The notes below the pieces were generated by a model that had not been told where the DNA came from, ran no database searches, and worked only from the letters and a program-made list of their open reading frames with translations. A stretch of DNA of 64,000 nucleotides from positions 4,775,001-4,839,000 of the forward strand of contig JAYKKT010000046.1 of assembly GCA_036023115.1 (NCBI GenBank), read 5' to 3'. The DNA is from Brasenia schreberi. Taxonomy: Eukaryota; Streptophyta; Magnoliopsida; Nymphaeales; Cabombaceae. Shown here in pieces: positions 56,637 to 64,000 of this stretch. The position numbers and the translations under genes were made by a program. The number at the start of each line of letters is the position of its first letter. Within the stretch, counting starts at the first letter, position 1.

Positions 56637-58026
56637 ACAACGGCCCGCTTCTCCCTTCTTCTCCTTTGTTCTGCTAGCCCGTAGTTAAGTCCTGTACGTG
56701 AGATTTGTAGAACTAATCGATCTTCGGAGAAATATTGTGAAAATGATGGATCGCAGTTTCTGTGTCTTCCTTTTTTCTAGTGTCAAAACTTGAATCCGAA
56801 GTTGAAATTCTCCTTGTAGATTATCCATTGTGACCAGTTTGGACTTCAATTTGCAGTGGAAATCTGGAAACTTCTTAGCTTGTTCAGGATCAACATCATG
56901 CTTCCGGGACTTGTTAGAGAAAAAGAAACCTTAAAGATTCGCTCTGATACGGGTACGAATACGCTAATACCATAAGATGCACAAAGGTCATCATCTGTGA
57001 TAGTCTGATTGGTGGAGTATCACATCTGTAATGTGTCAAAAGTGATTGTTTTCCTTCCCGTGCGGTCAAATTGTCCAGCATTTAATTTGACAACAAAAGC
57101 AAGTATAGAAATAAAATTTTGACTTAAGTTAGCCTTTCATGTTCTTTAAAGAAAAAGTTATGTATTAATAAGTTCACTTCAATACACTTCTCTTGTGTTT
57201 GGCCCTGCCTCGCTCGGCTCAGGCAAGCTAATGAACCGAGCACGAAGGACATTCAGAGTTGTTGATTTGACCAATGAACAGTTCATGTTCAGCAGGATGG
57301 TCACCACCAAATTTTGTAGTGTCATTGGTTGATCGTGGTTTGGTGGAACCAAATCCAAACTCCTGTGCTACTCCGATAAGAATCCCCGGTCTCTCCGGCT
57401 TATGATATGACATCAGGTGCCTTTGGGTTGGAGTTAATTTCAAGGAAGAAGATTCAAGTTCACTCGAATTTCTACTGTTGCAGTACGCTCTTTTTATAGG
57501 TATCGAAAAATCAAGCCAAAAAATATGAAACAAGGACTGATCACAAAATATTTTAAGAACACCTCACGACTTCATGAGTAGAACAAAGCAATATAATACG
57601 CACTAAACAACATTCTTCTACACACAGAGAGCGGGGTTGCTTCTGCATTATTCAAGCAGCAACGAAATATAGAAGCGAATGTTGCTAGAATGAAGAAGTA
57701 CAGAGAATAAACTGCATTTCAATAAATCAGTAGAACATAAAAGAAATTTTTAACACCAATACCAAGATATTTCTTCGTGAAGGAGCTAATCCTTTATCTT
57801 CCTACCAACAGCACACAATTTTACTCTATAACGAGAAGAGGGTGATTCTCTGTGAACCGCGTGTGGTCGAGTTTTTAATCCCCAATGAAACTGTAAATGA
57901 CCAAAGAAAACAATGCCAAACCTACAAAAGGTATTGGGGGCATGCGAAGACCCTGATGTTAGAACGTTATTGGGATCGTCATGTAAAATTCCGCAAGTAA
58001 CAGAAAACAAACTCTTCGAGCGGTCA
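56637..58026. other. Region between two convergent genes
   Basis: Holds the 3' UTRs of the genes at 55956-56636 (plus) and 58027-63060 (minus). An open frame at 57228-57533 (minus) has no recognised domain and may be chance. Confidence 0.5.
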
Positions 58027-61000
58027 CTAAACTTTCTCATCAAGATCATTTGCTTCCGTGTGTTTCTGGTTTTTGTCAGGAATTGAAAAACTCCGGCGTT
58101 CTTTGCCCCCAGGCTTTGAAGATGCATTGCCATACCAGACCATTCCAGCCACTGCTAAAATCATGCCCAAAACTACTTGGAGATTGAGGCCTTCCTTTCC
58201 AAAGAGCAAGAAACCCAAGAATAAAACAAGAATGGTTTTCATGTGGCCAAGAACTTGGAACGAGACGGCCGTGAATCTGCCAATGCAGATGAACTGACTT
58301 AAATTGGTGCCCACTGCTATTGTGCACGACAAGGCTATGAAGAGCTGCACAGAAACAGTGTATCAATGAAGCAAAAAAATCAAAACTGGAAACTTAGAAT
58401 ATAAAACAGAATGAAGCCAACTAACTTGGCATTTCATGCCGATCATAAATTACTTCAGACATCTCAGAGGTGCCAACCAGCTTAGACTAACCAAATTCCC
58501 GGTACCCACTGGGCCCAGTTAAAACTCGAATACAGTGGAAGAAGAAGCAGTATGATTGCTATATTGTCAAAGCACTTCTTGGGATAAAAGTATAGCAATC
58601 AGACAAGGAGGACGTTCTCAAGCTCTAGAAAAAGTTTAACTAAATTCAACCATTTTTTGTCTTGAGAATTACTAAATGCTCTCCCTCCCCATCTGATCTC
58701 CATCTCAAGGGGAAGGACGTTAGCTGACTTTCTTCAGCACTTCGGAAAGTCAAACTAATGAAAATTCAGCACGGTATTAACTTGTGACGAGTTCAACAAG
58801 GTTGAAAATCAACAGAGATGATGACCTATTTTACACGTGGCCGAAGATCTGCTCCAAGAGAAAGGGCTCATGGACTCCACAAACAATATTTAGAAGACCA
58901 TGAAACAAGCTGATTAATATGAATTGAGGTGTCCATGCAGTGAAATTTAGGGGCTCTATGAAAACAAGCTATGATTAGACAATAGAACCTTCAATTGAAA
59001 TTACAAATAATGGATTTTCTTTTTATATCTTCTATTGCTCCCTTTTATTTCATTTTCTTTATTTAATTAAAAGAACAAACCACCAGAAAATGTACTTGCA
59101 GAGGCATTTTATACAAAATAAAATAAATGAACTGTCACATATAAGGACACTTACCATGGAAGTAACATTGAAGTCATACATATAAATCCTCTTATTTGTG
59201 AACCAGTAATCCAAGAAGGGACCAACGATCAGCAATGATCCAGCTTGATATGGGGCAGTATGGCCCAAAAGATTAAAGGAGCCAAGTGAGTACTTTCGTT
59301 GTAAGAAATGCACATACTGCCAAAGAAAAAGATAAACGTCAAAATTCCTGAAGGCGTGGTGATAATAACAATTATTCATACCGAAAGCATCCATAAAAAA
59401 CATAGATACAAAAGGTGGGAGCAACGGGAATGGTCCTCCAGCTAGATGCATTAGAAAATCATGTTGGATGTGAACAAAAGTCCCGGTATAAGGTGCAACA
59501 TATAGAATATGAATAACGTCCAAGAAATATAATTATCTAAAATATTTAAAAGGAGAAATATCTAGCTGAAGAGAAACGCGCCCACTGTTAAGAATAAGCT
59601 GAACATTAGTAGGGTGATAAGACTGACGATGCACACTAAGTTGACCACAGAACCCAGTAAGCCAATACTAGGAGGCAACCTATTATGAGCATTAAAGAGA
59701 TTTTAGCCTCTTCTTGTTGCCGTCCACCAGCCAAATCCAATTATGGGATGTCAACTTGATTGCTGAACACTATCATCCTGACCACTTTTGTAAGCATTTG
59801 GTAGCCATTAAACAGCCAGATAAGCAAGGTTTGAAATAACAGAATTATCTACGCTACTTTTCAACCAACTGAGCAACTACAAGATCGAGATCTGAAAGCA
59901 TTCTTTGCCTTAACTTTCTTGGATTTATGTAACAATCTATCAACTATGCATAACAGTGTTCTAAATTGTAACTGAGCCTTAACAAACCCAAGCTTGAATG
60001 GCATCCAAGGACCAAAGGGGCGGAAGAGTGAGTCTTAACACAGAAGTGCCTTTTTCTAGCAGAATGGTAATGGTGCTTTGGGGGCATTAACCAAAATCAA
60101 ATGCTCCCTGAATTTGAAAGGGTTTTCAGCAAAGGCCAGAATCTGGTCCAAGACTCAAAAAAACTGGTTATAACAAAATTTTCAAAAACATATATTCACC
60201 GTAAAAGCAATAAGAATATGAAACCAGCTCAATGTACACAGCAGATCTCTTACTTCACACAAGCGCATCAACTACAACAGAAAAACAACAGAAAAGATTT
60301 TTAAGCTAACAACAATCAAACGGTTGGCTACTTCAGAGGACATAGAAATTAAAATTGGCACACATTGCATTCCCCAAAAGGAAAGTTTTAAATACCTAGG
60401 GTCAATTTTTCAAAGTGATGGAAGAATTGATGGAGATGTTACACATAGAATTAATGCTGGTTGGTTAAAATGGAGAGGAGCATCAGGTATTCTTTGTGAT
60501 AAGAAGATACCATTAAAATTAAAAGGTAAATATTATAGAGCAGCAGTTAGGCCTGCCATGTTTTATGGTTCTGAGTGTTGGGCAGTTAATCATCATCATG
60601 TACAAAAGATGTCTGTGACAGAAATGAAGATGTTGAGATGGATGAGTGGTCATACAAGAAAAGACCGTATACATAATGAGGTTATTAGAAACAAATTAGG
60701 AGTGGCACCAATAGAGGATAAAATGAGAGAACATCGTTTAAGATGGTTTGGACATATAGAAAGAAGATCAAAAGAAGAACCTGTAAGAAGGTTAGAAAAA
60801 CTAAATTTGGAAAGTATTAAAAGAGGTAGAGGACGACCACAAAAGTGTTGGAAAGAAACAATAAAGAATGATCTAGCTTATTGGGAGTTAACTGCTAACA
60901 TGGCACACGATAGAGATCTGTGGAAACAAAGAATCCATGTAGCCGACCCCGTCTAGTATGGGAAAAGGCTTAGTTGTTGTTGTTGTTGTTGTAACAATCA

Positions 61001-63060
61001 AACGGTTCTTAACTTATCCAAAATTTCAGCTTTACCAGTGCACCAACACCAGTAGCCATGCTGATGGCATATGAGTGCACAGAATAAGGAGTAACTCTAG
61101 CAGTTTATCTTAAGGGTCGACCTCATCTGCCATGTTGTGCCTACCCAAGGTTTATCCACAGCAATTCCAGTTAAATATGATTGAAATAGTAAGGTCGGAT
61201 GTTTGACAAAATGCACTCACAGTTTCATTGTTAGCCTCTTTTCCCTTCGGTAGTGCCACTGCCATCGCATATGTGTTTTATGGCATATGACATCTATGAA
61301 CAGATTTTTCAGGCAAGTAGACCCAAAGATCGCATTGAGAAGGGTTGCTTTAGTGGGAGTCAAGTTTCAAATACCAAAATCCATTGGGTAATAAGGTGAT
61401 CTGTGGGGTCTAAAACATCCAACTTTTGGAGCCATTGATTTTCAAGCCTCACTAAATCCTTGATAAGCATTTTGGAATCAGACTCTTTGCAACATAAACT
61501 ACAGTTAGATTTAACTTTTAAAAAAAGAGTGGTGCCTGTTCATTTGTAACTTTTCGTGTATGTGTATTCCAACTCTGTGTCTGCTCCATACGTGTGTCTT
61601 TGTGTGTATGTGCGTGTGGGGGGGGGCATGCATGTGTTTGTGTGCTCGTGTGTGTGTATGTGCATGAGAGAGAGAGAGAGGTGGTTCAAAGGCACAGGCG
61701 TTTGATAAGATCCTTAAATCACTTACATATTGTTGCAAGGAAGTGCACCAAACGCCAACAACAGCTGCAATGAAGCCTTTGGCATTCACACTAACATCAG
61801 TGACGGTGCAAACACCCACACCTAAGAGAACGACAAGTATACTGAGCTTTGTGTCTCTTGAGTATCGAACATTGTCGAAGAAAACTTCCAGAAGACAAGA
61901 AACTGGGATCATACTGAGCTTTGCAATCTGTCCCAATAGGTTAAACCACCAAGTCAATCAAATCTATCGGTACAAAGCTGCATCAATAACATGCAACAAC
62001 CGAAGCAATTGAACTTCACAATTAATCAACATAAGCCAGAATATAGAGCAATTACCTGGTAAAAGCCCACTGAGTTCCACATAAGGCTCAAATTCATGCC
62101 AACAATAGAGAAATTTGCGAAAATAACGAACTTGAGCAACTCTGGAAACGGTAGCTGGGTGGGTTGGATGTAACCCATCCACCTAAGGACCATGGTCATT
62201 ATGGTTGTGGTTGCAAAATGCATGCCAGTCAAGCTTGTTGCTGCAAAAAATCAATACACATAAAAGGGGGAAGGCATGACACGTCAGAGCAAAAATAAAT
62301 TCAAATCAGAAAACATACAAAGAAGCATGAAGGAAGATAGACTATTTGTTGCTTAATAATTATGCAGCATCATGCCCAAACGCATCAGCAATGACCAGAC
62401 ATTTCAAAGCACACTAGTAATCCTGTATTTTTCAGCAAAATTAATTATGCTTTTAGAGATAAATATATAGGAAAATAGCAAGCAAGAGCAAGGTAGAGAC
62501 CAAGGAACAAAGCCTAGAGCATCAAACAGTTACACCATAAACATAAGCGATAAGCAAAAAATCATGGCATCCTAACGCTCCTAAAGCGTCTAATTTCTCA
62601 ATTGCTTGAAAATATGGGGTTTCACATTTTCGTTCATTCATAAACAAGAAAGATACGGCAGTTCGAACAGCAATCCCTCGGCAAAACCTCTTTGTCAATT
62701 AACTATGGCAACAAGTATCCTTTCGTTCCCTCAAATCAATTAATCGGAACAGGCGGTGTATTATTCAATCACCGCAATCGGTTTTTGTTTTAGATAAGCA
62801 AATCAGAAGAAAAAACCGTTACCAATTAATCAATCCTATCCTTTTGCTTTCCATTTTTTCAAGGTTTGAGACATCAAGACCTGGAATCACAAAGCAATAG
62901 TAACAAGAGGAAACGGACAAAAGAAATTACCGAAACTAAAACCATATGTAGCCATTAGAGCCTTGTTGACTAAGATGATTCCCACCGAGGTAACAACATT
63001 GAACGTCCATGATGCGACATCTAGCATTGCCTTCCTCTCCGCCTTAGTTGATGGCGCCAT
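58027..63060 (-). CDS. UDP-rhamnose/UDP-galactose transporter, URGT family (331 aa, five exons)
   Basis: Golgi nucleotide-sugar transporter of the NST-KT/TPT group that supplies UDP-rhamnose and UDP-galactose for cell-wall polysaccharides. Exons in coding order: 63060-62931, 62240-62056, 61927-61727, 59316-59155, 58344-58027. All have GT/AG borders, and the 996 nt read without a stop to TAG. Landmarks are [117 protein letters not shown] and the tail [11 protein letters not shown], with about ten hydrophobic segments and an acidic C-terminal end. Length matches the family. It appears intact. The last intron carries a LINE insertion antisense to the gene. Confidence 0.96.
60311..60325. repeat. 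Target-site duplication, left copy, of the LINE
   Basis: aacaatcaaacggtt, repeated perfectly at 60993-61007 on the other side of the LINE fragment. Confidence 0.95.
60326..60992 (+). mobile_element. 5'-truncated RTE-type LINE in transporter intron 4
   Basis: 667-bp insert encoding, without a stop to 60956, the C-terminal end of an RTE-clade reverse transcriptase: [58 protein letters not shown] and GRGRPQKCW. It ends with a short tail and (TTG)n, as plant RTE elements do. The perfect 15-bp flanking duplication proves insertion by target-primed reverse transcription. It lies antisense to the host gene, wholly inside the intron. The intact frame and perfect duplication suggest a young insertion. 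Confidence 0.96.
60993..61007. repeat. Target-site duplication, right copy, of the LINE
   Basis: Perfect repeat of 60311-60325, directly after the (TTG)n tail. Confidence 0.95.
61575..61682. repeat. GT-rich / GA microsatellite in transporter intron
   Basis: Imperfect (GT)n with a G-run near 61618-61626, followed by (GA)n at about 61666-61681. Confidence 0.8.
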
Positions 63061-64000
63061 TTCTTCCCCAAAATAAAAACGGTATTTCGTCCGCTCCTTG
63101 TTTGCGATCACAAACCCTACTCCCCCATGAAAGAAAGCCGCCTCTGCTTTCAATACTAACCGATGAAGAAATGCGAAACGGTTAGAGCAGCTTAAATTTT
63201 CAGATTCCGCCTTCAAAATACCCAAAATTTACGTTCTATGTTCGGGATAAAACGCAATAGATTGCCGATTACTAAGAATTTCAAACTGAATCCTTTCCAA
63301 TTCACACTGTTCCAAGGTTTGAATTCCGTCACACGGCCGATCTCTTCAAGAATAGAAGTAAACAAAAATTCGGACGATCTCTAAGTATCACCAAATTACT
63401 AAAACCAATCTGATCCTAAAACTTCCGCGGGGCCTCTGTCAACCACAAACAAATGATATTTCAGAAGATGAGAACCTTTCTCGTCCCATTTCGACGATTC
63501 CCTAAGTGAACTGAATGGATTACTAGCAAAGAAAATCGAGAACGAAAGAACTACTAAAATACCCCCCGCGGATCTCCAATACTCCGATCTCGGAGAGCCG
63601 CCTACCGATCGATCTCCCGAGAAACCTTCCAGATTTTTCGACTCGCAACTACTTCAACCGTCTCCAACAAGTTCATCGGTCAAGGATAGATCGAGCCACT
63701 CATATTGCAAGCCCCTCAGATCAACGATCCACCTCCACGAAGACGGACGGGACGCGATCCAAGTCCCTCGCGCTAGAGACTGGAACTTGTGACCAGACAA
63801 AGGAAGATCTCCTGCCGGAAGGGGAAAATCCCGAACCGGTCCGCCGTACTGCTTCCTCAGGCACACACACGCAGAGAGAGAGAGAGAGAGAGGCAAGGGG
63901 CCACGGGAGACGGGAAGCGCCCATTTCAAAAAATCGGCCACCGGGAGGTCCACGTGGCGGCCCGATGCAAGGGGATGGCACCCTCTCAACGTTGCCGATC
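63061..64000 (-). promoter_or_regulatory. 5' UTR and upstream region of the transporter gene
   Basis: GC-richer than the introns and without a supported second gene. A (GA)n run at about 63872-63892 (CT on the transcribed strand) is typical of plant 5' leaders. A leader intron is possible but I cannot place it. Open frames at 63654-63989 show no known domain. Confidence 0.5.

Noticed and set aside
57228..57533. 101-codon minus-strand frame downstream of the transporter
   Set aside because: No recognisable family and no splice-supported link to another exon; more likely 3' UTR sequence.
63654..63989. Open frames at the right end with a (GA)n-encoded Leu-Ser run
   Set aside because: They lie in the leader or promoter of the transporter gene and partly translate the microsatellite; no domain.

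Overview
The window is plant nuclear DNA, very probably from a flowering plant. It is AT-rich, with GT-AG introns, (GA)n/(CT)n runs in 5' leaders, Ty1/copia, RTE-LINE, hAT and SINE-like elements, and angiosperm gene families (kinesin-light-chain-related TPR protein, laccase, proline-rich protein, calmodulin-like protein, URGT nucleotide-sugar transporter). I cannot name the species.

About three quarters of the window is one rearranged block. A unit ordered [KLCR-type TPR pseudogene] - [spacer J with a tRNA-derived SINE] - [laccase pseudogene] - [proline-rich protein gene, PRP] occurs twice in the same orientation, at about 873-29531 and 30004-44831. An extra fragment of spacer J (29532-30007) sits at the junction. 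Copy 1 is longer mainly because two Ty1/copia elements of one family lie inside spacer J in opposite orientations (5708-11783 on the minus strand, 12235-18069 on the plus strand). Copy 2 preserves both pre-insertion sites. A third, partial unit (about 45430-47740) carries a diverged upstream region and a truncated PRP. The KLCR and laccase copies share frameshifts, stops and lost copper-ligand residues, so both were already broken before the block duplicated. The PRP copies differ only by in-frame indels, except for the truncated third copy.

From 47.7 to 51.9 kb lies a graveyard of transposon pieces: a copia integrase fragment, an RTE reverse-transcriptase fragment, a hAT transposase pseudogene with a duplicated C-terminal part, and a tRNA-Leu(CAA) sequence abutting the hAT coding remnant. 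From 52 kb onward the DNA is ordinary gene space: an intact intronless CML42/43-like calcium sensor (53329-53892), an intact intronless gene of unknown function (55956-56636) and a five-exon UDP-rhamnose/UDP-galactose transporter on the minus strand (63060-58027). The transporter has a 5'-truncated RTE LINE with a perfect 15-bp target-site duplication in its last intron.

I found no convincing new biochemical system. The most interesting items are structural: the laccase 3' region present as a long inverted repeat in each copy (a possible hairpin small-RNA source), an intronic array of about 440-bp units each carrying a G-box/TATA pair, empty sites for both copia insertions combined with LTRs that look older than the block duplication, and the contrast between preserved PRP frames and decayed neighbours.
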